Source: an uncultured Oscillospiraceae bacterium (GTDB lineage: Bacteria > Bacillota > Clostridia > Oscillospirales > Oscillospiraceae). Taken from it: a stretch of 64,000 nucleotides of DNA. The number at the start of each line of letters is the position of its first letter. The stretch's first letter is position 1. The notes beneath the pieces are model-generated. The model made no database searches. It worked only from the letters and a program-made list of their open reading frames with translations, and was not told where the DNA came from. Below are positions 23,938-33,222 of this stretch, piece after piece. The translations under genes and the position numbers were made by a program. Location: the NCBI GenBank assembly GCA_934597535.1, contig CAKTRT010000002.1:15381-79380 (forward strand), written 5' to 3'.

Positions 23938-25270
23938 TTGTTCTCCTTCTCATGCGGCTGAGATAAAAGCCGTCTGTCCCGTCGCGCTGCGGCCACAGCG
24001 TAATATGTCCTTCTGTCGTGCGGCCATCTGGCAGCATAAAAGCTTCGTAAGCAAAATCGGGGTGCGCCGTCAGGAATGCATCCGTCACGTTCTCATTCTC
24101 TTCGGGCAAAACCGTGCAAGTCGAATAGACCAGCACGCCGCCCGGCTTCACATAGCGCGCGCTGTTCGCAAGGATCGCTCGCTGGATCTCCGGCAGAGCC
24201 GCAAGCTCGCCGGGATCCTTATAACGGATATCCGGCTTTTTGCGGATGATGCCAAGGCCCGAGCACGGCACATCGCAGATGACGACGTCAAACTTCCCTT
24301 TCCATTCTTCGCGGAATACGCGGCCGTCGGCTGCGGCAGTTTCAATGCACGTGATGCCGAGACGCTGCGCGCCCTCGCGGATGCGCTTCAATTTGTTCTC
24401 GTGCAAGTCGCAGGCGAGGATATGTCCCCTGTTTTCCATCGCGAACGCCGCGGCGAACGATTTGCCGCCCGGCGCGGCGCAGACGTCCAGCACACTCTGT
24501 CCTTTTGCAGTGCCTGCGGCACAGGTCACGAGCTTTGCCGCCGCGTCCTGCACCGTAAACCGTCCCTGATAAAAAGCCGCAAGCGTTGTCAAATCTCCGG
24601 TACCGCTTAATTCAAAACAGTCCGGCACCCACGCATGCGGCGCCGCATGGATTCCTTCGCCAGAAAGCTCTCGCACAAGTGCATCAGCATCCGATCTGAT
24701 CGGGTTGACCTGCACGGTCATGGGAGCCGTCTTGTTGTCGATGCGGAGAAACGCTTCCGCTTCCTCAACACCGAGGAGCGACGCGAGCTTTTTGACCAGC
24801 CACTGCGGGTGGCTGTACGCGACGCTCAATCGTGCAATGTCCCCCACCGGCAGCGGCGGGAGATTTGACTTATTCTGCGCGACCTTGCGCAGCACGGCGT
24901 TGACGAGCCCGCTCGCAGCGCTCCGACCGTTCGTGCGGCAGAGCTCCACGGACTCGCTGACAGCGGCATGGTCGGGCACCTTGTCCAAAAATAAGATCTG
25001 GTACGCGCCGATGCGCAGAATGTCGGCCAACGGTGGCTGCAAATGGTCAAGCTTCTGCGTACAGTAGGCACTCAAGTACCAGTTCAGCAGCAGCTCGTTC
25101 TGCATCACACCGTAGACGATGCGGCTGCAGAGCGCCGCGTCCTGCGCGCTCAGCGCGCATTTACCGAGCTGTGCTTTCAGCGCAGCGTCCGCCCAAGCGC
25201 CGTTGCGGCGGCAGGCGACCAGAACGGAGAGCGCGCATTCGCGCGCGTTCGCGGTATTTCCCTTACGCAT
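23930..25270 (-). CDS. rsmB: 16S rRNA (cytosine-967-C5)-methyltransferase
   Basis: A 446-residue m5C methyltransferase. An N-terminal NusB-like RNA-binding domain (about 1-140) is followed by a SAM domain with DVCAAPGGKSFAAA, the acceptor PCSGLGIIRKKPDIR and the nucleophile in STCTVLPEENE. It overlaps fmt and rlmN by 8 nt each. Confidence 0.95.
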   Translation of the reverse strand: MRKGNTANARECALSVLVACRRNGAWADAALKAQLGKCALSAQDAALCSRIVYGVMQNELLLNWYLSAYCTQKLDHLQPPLADILRIGAYQILFLDKVPDHAAVSESVELCRTNGRSAASGLVNAVLRKVAQNKSNLPPLPVGDIARLSVAYSHPQWLVKKLASLLGVEEAEAFLRIDNKTAPMTVQVNPIRSDADALVRELSGEGIHAAPHAWVPDCFELSGTGDLTTLAAFYQGRFTVQDAAAKLVTCAAGTAKGQSVLDVCAAPGGKSFAAAFAMENRGHILACDLHENKLKRIREGAQRLGITCIETAAADGRVFREEWKGKFDVVICDVPCSGLGIIRKKPDIRYKDPGELAALPEIQRAILANSARYVKPGGVLVYSTCTVLPEENENVTDAFLTAHPDFAYEAFMLPDGRTTEGHITLWPQRDGTDGFYLSRMRRRTND

Positions 25271-26189
25271 CGAGAACCGTCCCCGCGGCGATGCGCTTGC
25301 CGTTTAAGAAAGCGCTCGCTGCCATGCGTTTGCCGCCGTCCGGCTGCAGCTCCGTGATGAGAATGCTCTTCCCGTCGCCGCAGGCAGCCTCGATACCCTT
25401 TTTGCGCGCACACAGTGTGCCGGGGGCGTCCTTTGTTTCGCCGAGCGGCACGGCGCGGAAGATCTTCGTATTGGCGCCGAGAATACTCGCTGCGGCGCAG
25501 GGCCATGGGATCAGGCCACGGATCTGGTCGATGATCTGCGTGCTGCTTTTCGTCCAGTCGATGGGCGAAAGCTCGCGCGAGAGCATGGGCGCATATGTCG
25601 CCTGCGTCTCGTCCTGCGGCACGCGCTGTGCTGTGCCGTTTTCAATCTGCTCAATAGCTTCGGCGATCGCGTCTGCGCCGAGCACGGCGAGCTCTTTGAA
25701 CAGGTCCTCCGCCGTCTCATCGGGGCGGATGGCCTGCTTTTTGACTAAGATCATATCGCCCGCGTCGCACTCTTTCACCATGTGCATCACGGTCACGCCG
25801 GTCTCCTTTTCGCCGTCTAAGATGGCGCGGTTGATCGGCGCGGCGCCGCGATACTTCGGCAGGATGGACGCATGCGCGTTGATGCAGCCGTGCACCGGCA
25901 CAGCCAGCATTTCCTCCGGCAGGATACGGCCATAGGCCGCGACGACCGCAAGCTCGGGCGCGAGGGCCTTAAAGTCCTCAAGCGCCGTGCTGCCGCGCAT
26001 CGTCGCAGGCTGAAAAACGGGGATGTTCTGTGACAAAGCATATACCTTTACAGGGCTTGGCGTAACTTTGTTTCGGTTGCGTGGCTTGTCCGGCTGCGTG
26101 AAAACGCCGCATACGTCGTGCCCGTCTGCGACCAGGCGCTCCAAGATCGTGCGCGCAAAATCGGGCGTGCCCATGAAGACGATCCTCAT
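25263..26189 (-). CDS. fmt: Methionyl-tRNA formyltransferase
   Basis: A 308-residue formyltransferase that formylates initiator Met-tRNA. It has FMGTPDFA at the N-terminus and the signature INAHASILPKYRGAAPI with the catalytic His, plus ECDAGDMI and the C-terminal OB domain. It overlaps def by 4 nt; the two products act in succession on nascent-chain N-termini. Confidence 0.96.
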   Translation of the reverse strand: MRIVFMGTPDFARTILERLVADGHDVCGVFTQPDKPRNRNKVTPSPVKVYALSQNIPVFQPATMRGSTALEDFKALAPELAVVAAYGRILPEEMLAVPVHGCINAHASILPKYRGAAPINRAILDGEKETGVTVMHMVKECDAGDMILVKKQAIRPDETAEDLFKELAVLGADAIAEAIEQIENGTAQRVPQDETQATYAPMLSRELSPIDWTKSSTQIIDQIRGLIPWPCAAASILGANTKIFRAVPLGETKDAPGTLCARKKGIEAACGDGKSILITELQPDGGKRMAASAFLNGKRIAAGTVLDA

Positions 26190-26689
26190 TCCTCGTCCAG
26201 CTCCTTTTCGTGCTCGCGGATATACCGCTCAAGCTCTTCATCGGTCAGGACCTTGCAGTGCTCGGTGTAGAGATGACCGTCAAGATGCTCGATCTCATGG
26301 CAGAAGCAGCGTGCGGTCAGCTCTTCGTCCTCAACCTCAAAAGTCTCTCCGAAACGATCCTGCGCGCGCACGCGCACCACCATCGGGCGCGTGACGATGC
26401 CGTATTTTCCCGGCACGCTCAAGCAGCCTTCAAGCCCTGTCTGCTCCCCCTCGGTCTTGATGATCTCAGGGTTGATGAGTTCGATGATCTCGCCTTGGTC
26501 ATCCTCCACGATGCAGACCCTGCGCAGAATGCCGACCTGCGGCGCTGCAAGGCCGACGCCGCCCGCTTCCGCCAGCGTATCAGCCATATCGTCGAGCAGC
26601 TGATGCAGCCGCGCGTTAAACTCCGTCACTGGACGGCAAACCTTCTGAAGGCAGGGATCTCCTACCTCTCGGATCGTACGAATCGCCAT
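26186..26689 (-). CDS. def: Peptide deformylase
   Basis: A 167-residue metalloenzyme removing the formyl group from nascent proteins. Motif 1 GVGLAAPQVG, motif 2 EGCLSVPG (metal Cys), motif 3 CHEIEHLDG (HExxH). The start is the ATG at 26689 after AAGGAGA, giving MAIRTIREVGDPCL; the longer frame begins inside priA. It has 24 or more acidic C-terminal residues, common in Bacillota type 1/2 enzymes. Confidence 0.95.
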   Translation of the reverse strand: MAIRTIREVGDPCLQKVCRPVTEFNARLHQLLDDMADTLAEAGGVGLAAPQVGILRRVCIVEDDQGEIIELINPEIIKTEGEQTGLEGCLSVPGKYGIVTRPMVVRVRAQDRFGETFEVEDEELTARCFCHEIEHLDGHLYTEHCKVLTDEELERYIREHEKELDEE

Positions 26690-26708
26690 GATCTTCTCCT
26701 TTTTTCTC

Positions 26709-29180
26709 TCATTGTAAGGCATTGCAGTCGGCAAAAATGTCGAGACCGCGGTTTTCTTTTCTTGCATAAAAGGCGCGCAGATAATCGCTCACTATGCGCC
26801 GAAGGCTCGCGTCGCTGCGCGCACAAAGGTAAACGCAGTACCGGTAGCGGTTATTGACCTTGACGACCGGCGCACCGGCCGGCCCCAGCACCTCTGTCTC
26901 CAGCGTGCGCAGCGGCTCTTTTTCACTCTCATGCCGCAGCGCGTCACGCAGCGCACAGGCAGCAGCAATGACGCGGTGCTCCTCGCTGCCGGTGATCGTC
27001 AGGGTATAGAGGTCGGCGAACGGCGGATAACGCCGCAGACGGCGCAGGCGCAGCTCGCTGCGATAGAATGCGCCGTAGTCCTGATCGGCCGCCGCGCGGA
27101 TGACCTCGTTTTCGGGGTGGTAGGTCTGGATAACGGCGCGGCCGGCGCGCTCACCGCGGCCGGCGCGGCCGACGACCTGCGCCAGCAGGCTGTATGTCCG
27201 CTCGGCAGCGTGATAATTCTGCGCATAGAGCGAAAGATCGGCGTCCAGCACGCCGACGAGCGTGACGTTTTCAAAATCCAGTCCCTTGGCCACCATCTGC
27301 GTGCCAAGGAGAATGGGGATCTTCTTTTCTTCAAATTCACGCAGCAGCGCCTCATGGGATCCCGCAGCGCCGACTGTATCGGCGTCCATGCGCAGCACCT
27401 GCGCTTCGGGAAAAAGATCGTGCAGCTCCTGCTCCACCTTCTGTGTGCCGGCGCCCACACGCTTCATCAGTCCCCCACACTCGCTGCACCGCTCAAGCAC
27501 CGGCTCTGAATGGCCGCAGTAGTGGCACATCAGCCGCTCGTTGGCGGAATGATAGGTCATCGGCACGCTGCACCGCGGACATTGCGGCACATAACCGCAC
27601 TCTCCGCATAGCAGCAGCCGCGCGCTGCCGCGCCGGTTGAGAAACAGTATGCTCTGCTCTCCGCGCTCGATGTTCTTTTCGAGTTCTGCGCGCAGCGCTT
27701 GACCGATCGAAGTCTCATTCCCCTGCCACAGCTCGTCCTTCATGTCGGCGATCAGCACCTTTGGCAAGGGCAGCTCATTGTATCTCCTGTAAAGTGGAAA
27801 CACTTCATATCGTCCCTGTTTAGCGTAATAAGAGGTCTCCACCGTCGGTGTAGCCGAGCCAAGCAGCATCAGCGCACTGTGCTGCGCGCAGCGGAACTGT
27901 GCGATATCGCGGGCATGATAGCGCGGCGGGTTTTCCGACTGATAGCTCCCCTCCTGCTCTTCATCCAAAATGATAAGGCCAAGCTCCGGCAGCGGTGCGA
28001 ACACCGCACTGCGCGTACCGAGTACCACGCGCACCTCGCCGCGGCGGATGCGTTTCCACTGGTCGTAGCGCTCCGTCAGCGGCAGGCCGCTGTGCAGCAT
28101 CACAACAGAGGAGCCAAACTGCGCGGAAAACTTGCGCATCATCTGCGGCGTCAGCGCGATCTCCGGAACGAGCAGCATGGCTGTTCTGCCGCGTGCAAGC
28201 GTCTCCTCGATGAGCTTCCGGTAGACCTGCGTCTTGCCGCTCGCGGTCACACCGTATAAGAGCGCAGCGGCACCGCCCTCGCGCCCGAGCAGCGCGGAAA
28301 GACCTTCAAATGCCGATCGCTGCTCTTCGTTGAGCGTCACAAAAGCGCTTTCGCCCGTATCTGCCCCCACAGTGCTGACCCGCAGCACCTCCTGCTCCGA
28401 AAACTCGACGAGCCCCGATTTTTTCAGCCCGCGCAGCGTCTGCATCGTTGCTCCGGTGTAGTATCCGATCTCCTGCGTGGACAGCGTCCCTTCGCGGATA
28501 AGAAGCGCTATCACCGCATATCGCACCGGTGCGCTCCTCCGCTTTGGCTCAACCGCCGCAAGCGCATCCTCCGCACTGACGCAAAGCGACACCATGCGCA
28601 TCGTCTTGTCGCCAAGACGCTGTTTGATCGTCGTTTCGCAGGTGAGAAGACCGCTCTGCTCCAGCAGGCGCAGCGTCCGGCCCGTTTTGTCGCCGCCCAG
28701 TGCATCAAGCGCCGCACGATCAAGGCCGTTCGCGCTGAGGATGGCACGCAGCAGATTTTCCTCCAGAGAATCCGGCGCAGCAGATGCCAGTGCAGTCTCC
28801 GCGCTGACCGTATCAGCCAGACGCCAGACCTCGCGGCTTTGCAGCCATACGCCACCTGGCAGCAGCGTCTTGAGCGCATCGTAGTAGGTGCAGAAGTAAC
28901 GAGCCTTCATCCACCTGACAAGGCGAATATCTTTACTGTCCAGCAGCGGCGCGGCATCCAGCACTGTGTCGAGAGGCTTGAGCGGGACGGTACACTCCTC
29001 GCGGGACAGCTCTATCAAAAAGCCCTCACTTCTGCGATTGCCGCGCCCAAACGGGATCAGCACACGCTTTCCCTCCGCCGCTGAAGCCATCAGCTCCTCC
29101 GGCACAAGGTAGGTATACAGCTTATCTGCCGCAAACGGGACGGAAGAGACTGCAACGCGAGCGATCATTCTCTCTGCCAT
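26709..29180 (-). CDS. priA: Primosomal replication-restart helicase
   Basis: An 823-residue superfamily 2 helicase that reloads the replisome at stalled forks. The N-terminal DNA-binding region is followed by Walker A YGVTASGKT, the DEEQ box LIILDEEQEGSY, and eight zinc cysteines (CGECGYVPQCPRCSVPM, CHYCGHSEPVLERCSECG). Helicase motifs V and VI (QMVAKGLDFENVTLVGV, QVVGRAGRGER) are present. It lies 30 nt downstream of rpoZ; coaBC, usually between them, is missing. Confidence 0.96.
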   Translation of the reverse strand: MAERMIARVAVSSVPFAADKLYTYLVPEELMASAAEGKRVLIPFGRGNRRSEGFLIELSREECTVPLKPLDTVLDAAPLLDSKDIRLVRWMKARYFCTYYDALKTLLPGGVWLQSREVWRLADTVSAETALASAAPDSLEENLLRAILSANGLDRAALDALGGDKTGRTLRLLEQSGLLTCETTIKQRLGDKTMRMVSLCVSAEDALAAVEPKRRSAPVRYAVIALLIREGTLSTQEIGYYTGATMQTLRGLKKSGLVEFSEQEVLRVSTVGADTGESAFVTLNEEQRSAFEGLSALLGREGGAAALLYGVTASGKTQVYRKLIEETLARGRTAMLLVPEIALTPQMMRKFSAQFGSSVVMLHSGLPLTERYDQWKRIRRGEVRVVLGTRSAVFAPLPELGLIILDEEQEGSYQSENPPRYHARDIAQFRCAQHSALMLLGSATPTVETSYYAKQGRYEVFPLYRRYNELPLPKVLIADMKDELWQGNETSIGQALRAELEKNIERGEQSILFLNRRGSARLLLCGECGYVPQCPRCSVPMTYHSANERLMCHYCGHSEPVLERCSECGGLMKRVGAGTQKVEQELHDLFPEAQVLRMDADTVGAAGSHEALLREFEEKKIPILLGTQMVAKGLDFENVTLVGVLDADLSLYAQNYHAAERTYSLLAQVVGRAGRGERAGRAVIQTYHPENEVIRAAADQDYGAFYRSELRLRRLRRYPPFADLYTLTITGSEEHRVIAAACALRDALRHESEKEPLRTLETEVLGPAGAPVVKVNNRYRYCVYLCARSDASLRRIVSDYLRAFYARKENRGLDIFADCNALQ

Positions 29181-29210
29181 ACAGTCTCCCCCTTCCGTGC
29201 TGCTTTTCTT

Positions 29211-29423
29211 TTATCTTGCGATGGAGGTATCGATCCCCGCGGCGCTGATCTTACCGGCAGCCACCTCATTGATGGCTGTTGTGACCGGCTTCTCGTTCAG
29301 CGGATAGCCCTCGATATCCGCGTCCTCGGCGATCTGACGGGCGCGGCGCGCCACGACGTTCACAAGAAGATAGCGGTTCTCAATGTACTTGTTGAGCGTG
29401 CTCATTGCGGGATAAAGCATCAT
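29211..29423 (-). CDS. rpoZ: RNA polymerase omega subunit
   Basis: A 70-residue omega subunit. The family core is clear: YIENRYLLVNVVARRARQIAE...KPVTTAINEVAAGKI. It promotes assembly of the beta' subunit. It lies 39 nt after gmk, the usual order gmk-rpoZ. Confidence 0.93.
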   Translation of the reverse strand: MMLYPAMSTLNKYIENRYLLVNVVARRARQIAEDADIEGYPLNEKPVTTAINEVAAGKISAAGIDTSIAR

Positions 29424-29462
29424 AATAGTTTACTTCCTTCTGCCTTCCGGCTGTTTTTGAAC

Positions 29463-30056
29463 TTATTCGGATAGTATCGCCATTCGCTCGGCGGGTTTGC
29501 AGTGCTCGGCGAGCATAATGGCATTGATCTCGCGCACAGCCTGTTCGACCGTGTCGTTGATGACAAAATAATCATAGGTGTTGGCCGTCTGAAGCTCGAC
29601 CTTGGCGCGCACAAGGCGCTTTTGCACCTTTTCGGCGCTGTCGGTCCCGCGGCCCGTCAAACGCGCTTCGAGCGCCTGCCACGAAGGCGGCGCGATAAAG
29701 ATCCGCACCACATCAGGGCGCTTGCTCGTCACCTGAAGCGCACCCTGCACCTCAATATCAAGGATCACATCCTTGCCCTGCTCCATGGCCTCATCAACAT
29801 ATTTTTTAGGCGTACCATAGAAATTGCCGACATATTCCGCATACTCCAGAAAAGCGTCCTCTGTGATGAGCCTGCGGAAATGATCTACATCAATAAAGTG
29901 GTAGTGCACACCGTCGATCTCGCCGGGGCGCGGCTCACGTGTCGTGGCAGACACGGAAAAGTAAAGATCGCCGCGATCCCTGAACAGCTCTTTGAGCACT
30001 GTGCTTTTTCCGACACCGGACGGCCCTGAAATGATAAAAGTCTTGCCTTTGTACAT
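29463..30056 (-). CDS. gmk: Guanylate kinase
   Basis: A 197-residue GMP kinase. P-loop ISGPSGVGKST (8-18), the GMP-binding STTREPRPGEIDGVHYHF and lid region LTGRGTDS are present. Five nt separate it from remA; they are probably co-transcribed. Confidence 0.96.
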   Translation of the reverse strand: MYKGKTFIISGPSGVGKSTVLKELFRDRGDLYFSVSATTREPRPGEIDGVHYHFIDVDHFRRLITEDAFLEYAEYVGNFYGTPKKYVDEAMEQGKDVILDIEVQGALQVTSKRPDVVRIFIAPPSWQALEARLTGRGTDSAEKVQKRLVRAKVELQTANTYDYFVINDTVEQAVREINAIMLAEHCKPAERMAILSE

Positions 30057-30061
30057 TGTTC

Positions 30062-30322
30062 TTATGCTTCCTCCTCCATACCAAGCGTCTCCACACCGAG
30101 GCGCGCGATCAGCCTGTCTGCCGCGATGGCAGAGAGCACCACGTGGTCGCTGTCCATGATGAACACCGATGCCGTCTTGCGTCCATAGGTCGCGTCGATC
30201 AGCATGCCGCGCTCACGCGACTCCTGGATAAGACGCTTGATTGGCGCGCTTTCCGGGCTGACAACAGCGATCAGCCGTTCAGCCGATACCATATTGCCAA
30301 ACCCGATATTCAGCAGCTTCAT
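30062..30322 (-). CDS. remA: RemA/DUF370 regulatory protein
   Basis: An 86-residue DUF370 protein: [21 protein letters not shown], then SAPIKRLI and [20 protein letters not shown]. In Bacillus RemA binds DNA and activates matrix genes; in Clostridia its targets are unknown. Placement between yicC and gmk is conserved in Bacillota. Confidence 0.93.
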   Translation of the reverse strand: MKLLNIGFGNMVSAERLIAVVSPESAPIKRLIQESRERGMLIDATYGRKTASVFIMDSDHVVLSAIAADRLIARLGVETLGMEEEA

Positions 30323-30335
30323 CTCTCCGTTCCCC

Positions 30336-31229
30336 TTATTCGATGTTTTGCACCTGCTCGCGGATCTTCTCTACCTCCGCCTTGAGCGCGATCACATCGC
30401 GCGCAATGGCGACATCATTGCACTTTGAGCCGATCGTATTGCTCTCACGGTTGACCTCCTGAATGAGAAAATCCATCTTGCGCCCCATCGGCTCATCGGA
30501 CTGCAGCATGCCGCGCAGCTGCGACACATGGGATCTCAGGCGTACGGTTTCCTCGTCCACTGCGATCTTGTCTGCATAAATGGCTGCTTCGGTCAGAATG
30601 CGGCTCTCGTCGATCGTCGTGCTCTGCAGCACCTCCCGCATGCGTGCGGTCAGCTTTTCGCGGTATTCACGCACCGTCTCAGGGGAGCGCTGTTCAACTT
30701 TGCCTGTAAGCGTCTCGATGGTGTCGAGCCGGCCGGAAATATCCTCAGCAAGCTTGCGCCCCTCTGTCGCACGCATCTGGTTGTAAGACACGAGCGCCTC
30801 GTCGAGCACCTCACAGATATCCGCGCCGACGGACTCAAGGTCCTCCTCCGCCTTTGTGACCGTCAGCACGTCCGGCAGGCGGGCAAGCTCCGTCGCATAA
30901 GACTGCTTCCTGAGATAGTTTCCGCCGTCAAGTTCGCAGAGCCTTCTGAGCGCATCAAGATAGCTGCGCGCAAGCCCTTCGTTGACTACGACGACCTCTT
31001 CATCCGCGCCCGTGGAATCAATGGAAATAAACACATCGACCTTTCCCCGGGAAATTGCCTTCTGGACGCGCCCCTTGATGGCGTCCTCGGCAAAAATGTA
31101 GGCGCGCGGCAGCTTTATCGTGCAGTCGAGGTAGCGATTGTTGACCGAACGCACCTCAACAGTGATATCACGATTGGCGAGCGTTTTCCGCGCTCTGCCA
31201 TAACCAGTCATGCTTTTGACCACGATCAT
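30336..31229 (-). CDS. yicC: YicC/YloC-family endoribonuclease
   Basis: A 297-residue protein starting [10 protein letters not shown], with the two family parts: YicC N-terminal (about 5-160) and DUF1732 C-terminal, ending [19 protein letters not shown]. Family members are RNases that act on sRNA or mRNA. An in-frame ATG at residue 6 is an alternative start. It precedes remA by 13 nt. Confidence 0.93.
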   Translation of the reverse strand: MIVVKSMTGYGRARKTLANRDITVEVRSVNNRYLDCTIKLPRAYIFAEDAIKGRVQKAISRGKVDVFISIDSTGADEEVVVVNEGLARSYLDALRRLCELDGGNYLRKQSYATELARLPDVLTVTKAEEDLESVGADICEVLDEALVSYNQMRATEGRKLAEDISGRLDTIETLTGKVEQRSPETVREYREKLTARMREVLQSTTIDESRILTEAAIYADKIAVDEETVRLRSHVSQLRGMLQSDEPMGRKMDFLIQEVNRESNTIGSKCNDVAIARDVIALKAEVEKIREQVQNIE

Positions 31230-31260
31230 TCTCCTCCGTTATCAATATTCTGAAGTCCGC

Positions 31261-31890
31261 TTAAAAAGCACAGGGCAGGAAGTAGCATCCGCCGCCGCTG
31301 AACAGCGTGCAGCACGACCATGCCGCACAGCAGCGCAGGCAATTATCATCGAATCCGCCCGTGCGGAACGTGTGGAATCCGGCAGGACGGTAGCCGTCCC
31401 CCGTCAGCGCGGAAAGCGCACTGCGGTACTCGCCGTTACCCGGATCCATCTGCACCGACGTTTCAAGGTATCGCTTTGCCTCATCCATCCAGCCGCGCCG
31501 CGAACACACGACGCCCATGAGGAAGTTCCACTCCGCGTCGTGCTCACTCACTGCGCCGAGCAGCCGTTCCGCAAGGGAGATATCCCCGCGGTTGATCGCC
31601 ACGCGCACCTGCTGGAGCCGACCGCCGCTATAGCTGCTGCTATAGCCGTTTGTGTAAGCGTTGCCATAGCCGCCATAGCTCTGCGAGGCTGCTGACGATG
31701 CCTTGCGCTGCTTCTGGATCTGATCGTAGGCCTCGTTGATCTCTTTCATCTTTTCCTGCGCAAGATCGGCCAATGGGTTATCGTGGTAGTTGTCCGGATG
31801 GTACTTGCGGGCAAGATCGCGGTAAGCGCGCTTGACCTCCTCGTCAGTCGCCGTCGGCGGGATATTCAGGATCTGATAGGGGTCGCTCAT
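31261..31890 (-). CDS. J-domain protein with Cys-rich tail
   Basis: A 209-residue protein. The J domain (1-65) has the HPD motif in RKYHPDNYHD, which would stimulate an Hsp70. A Gly/Ser/Tyr-rich linker (about 75-100) and a TPR-like helical segment follow (about 103-155). The tail is rich in Cys (CLRCCAAWSCC). Its stop overlaps nothing downstream; its ATG overlaps the DUF5685 stop by 4 nt, implying coupling. Confidence 0.88.
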   Translation of the reverse strand: MSDPYQILNIPPTATDEEVKRAYRDLARKYHPDNYHDNPLADLAQEKMKEINEAYDQIQKQRKASSAASQSYGGYGNAYTNGYSSSYSGGRLQQVRVAINRGDISLAERLLGAVSEHDAEWNFLMGVVCSRRGWMDEAKRYLETSVQMDPGNGEYRSALSALTGDGYRPAGFHTFRTGGFDDNCLRCCAAWSCCTLFSGGGCYFLPCAF

Positions 31891-32795
31891 ACGGTATCCT
31901 CTTCTTCCTCTGGTTTGGTGCGAAAATGCACCCTGCGCGGGGGTTTATGGTAAACTCCGTCCAAAACGGCAGAGCCAATGGCATAAAAGCTGTCGTAAAA
32001 AATGCTGTCAAGGATCGGCGACCATGCGCCGCGATCGAGCAGCGCATAGGCACTTGCCATGCGGTGCACGGAAAGGTCGAGCGAAAGCGCGACCTGCCGC
32101 TTCGTTTCCTCCGGAAGCTCACCGCTTTCCAATCCGTAGCGATAACGCAGCGGGTTGTAGCAACCTGATCGAAAATCCTTTTTCAGATCATCCACCGCAT
32201 CGACCAGATAGATCCAGCGGCCGAGATGGTAGAAGATCTCCGCCATCACGCGGCGCCGGGGGCCATCCGGCACACATGCGGCAATATCCGCCATCATTGC
32301 GGCAAAAGGCTCCGCCGCCGCATCAAGCGATGCGCAGTGCTCGCGCTCACGCGCGGCAAGCGCCTCCAGCCGGCACTGCACCGCTTCGTCAAATGCCGGC
32401 ACGCAGCGCCGCGCTTTCCGGTACGCACGGCGCAAAAACAGCGCCGCGAGCCGGTACGGCAGGCCTTTGAAAAAGCCGTGGTCGGCAATATGGTCGCGCA
32501 GCTGCCACCACGCAAGCACGATACTGTGATCCGCTGCGGCCTCCAGCGCGGCACTCTGCGCTGCTACGCACTGCCGCTTGAACGGATGCGCCGCGCAGCG
32601 GCGCCGTGTACAGGCTGCCGCCTGCGTGCCGGAGAGCAGCATGGCAAGAAAGGTAAAATCGAAATTCAACACGAAGCGTGCGGCAAAGCCGTACTTCCTG
32701 CCCAGCGTGTGGCACAGCCCGCAGTAGAGCTGTTGGAAGCTCGCCTCCTCCGCTTCGCTCAGGTGCGCTTTCGATGGCCTGACATATCCGAACAT
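31887..32795 (-). CDS. DUF5685 family protein
   Basis: A 302-residue mostly helical protein starting MFGYVRPSKAHLSEAE with the conserved YCGLCHTLGRKYG and NFDFTFLAMLLSG segments and a DDLKKDFRSGCYNPLRYRYG motif. It matches the uncharacterised DUF5685 family, often found next to a J-domain gene as here. The motifs resemble an all-helical prenyltransferase-like fold, but function is unknown. Confidence 0.85.
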   Translation of the reverse strand: MFGYVRPSKAHLSEAEEASFQQLYCGLCHTLGRKYGFAARFVLNFDFTFLAMLLSGTQAAACTRRRCAAHPFKRQCVAAQSAALEAAADHSIVLAWWQLRDHIADHGFFKGLPYRLAALFLRRAYRKARRCVPAFDEAVQCRLEALAAREREHCASLDAAAEPFAAMMADIAACVPDGPRRRVMAEIFYHLGRWIYLVDAVDDLKKDFRSGCYNPLRYRYGLESGELPEETKRQVALSLDLSVHRMASAYALLDRGAWSPILDSIFYDSFYAIGSAVLDGVYHKPPRRVHFRTKPEEEEDTV

Positions 32796-32799
32796 CGGT

Positions 32800-33207
32800 T
32801 CAGAAAAGGCGCACGATGGTAAATGTCAGCGCGCCGGTGCGCCGCATGCGTCGATCGTAAATAAGGGCGGGGATAATACCGACGGCAAAGGCTGCAATGG
32901 CAATGCCATAGCGCAGCGCCTCGTCCGCGAGTGCGCCGGTACAGAAGTAGCCGAGCAGGAACAGCGCAAACGGCAGGATATAGACCACCAGCATCACGCC
33001 GAGCAGCTTTTTTGTGCTGCTTTCCACCACGACCTTCTGTCCGACCTCCGCTCCGATCGGGTTGCGTGCCGCGGCACGGACGCTCGCGCCCGAAACGCCG
33101 CAGCCGGCGCACTCCTCGCAGTCATGCCCGCAGGCAGACTTGCGCGGAACGGAGATCTCCGCCATACCGCCGGGAAGTATTCTTTCAACTGTTGCGATCT
33201 GCGTCAT
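32800..33207 (-). CDS. RseC/SoxR-reducing-system family membrane protein
   Basis: A 135-residue protein with an N-terminal Cys cluster (CGHDCEECAGCG, about 25-37) and two membrane helices (about 70-91 and 95-115). This is the SoxR-reducing/RseC family, thought to pass electrons or bind an Fe-S cluster. It lies 5 nt upstream of the DUF5685 gene. Confidence 0.88.
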   Translation of the reverse strand: MTQIATVERILPGGMAEISVPRKSACGHDCEECAGCGVSGASVRAAARNPIGAEVGQKVVVESSTKKLLGVMLVVYILPFALFLLGYFCTGALADEALRYGIAIAAFAVGIIPALIYDRRMRRTGALTFTIVRLF

Positions 33208-33222
33208 TTGTTCTCCTCTGGT

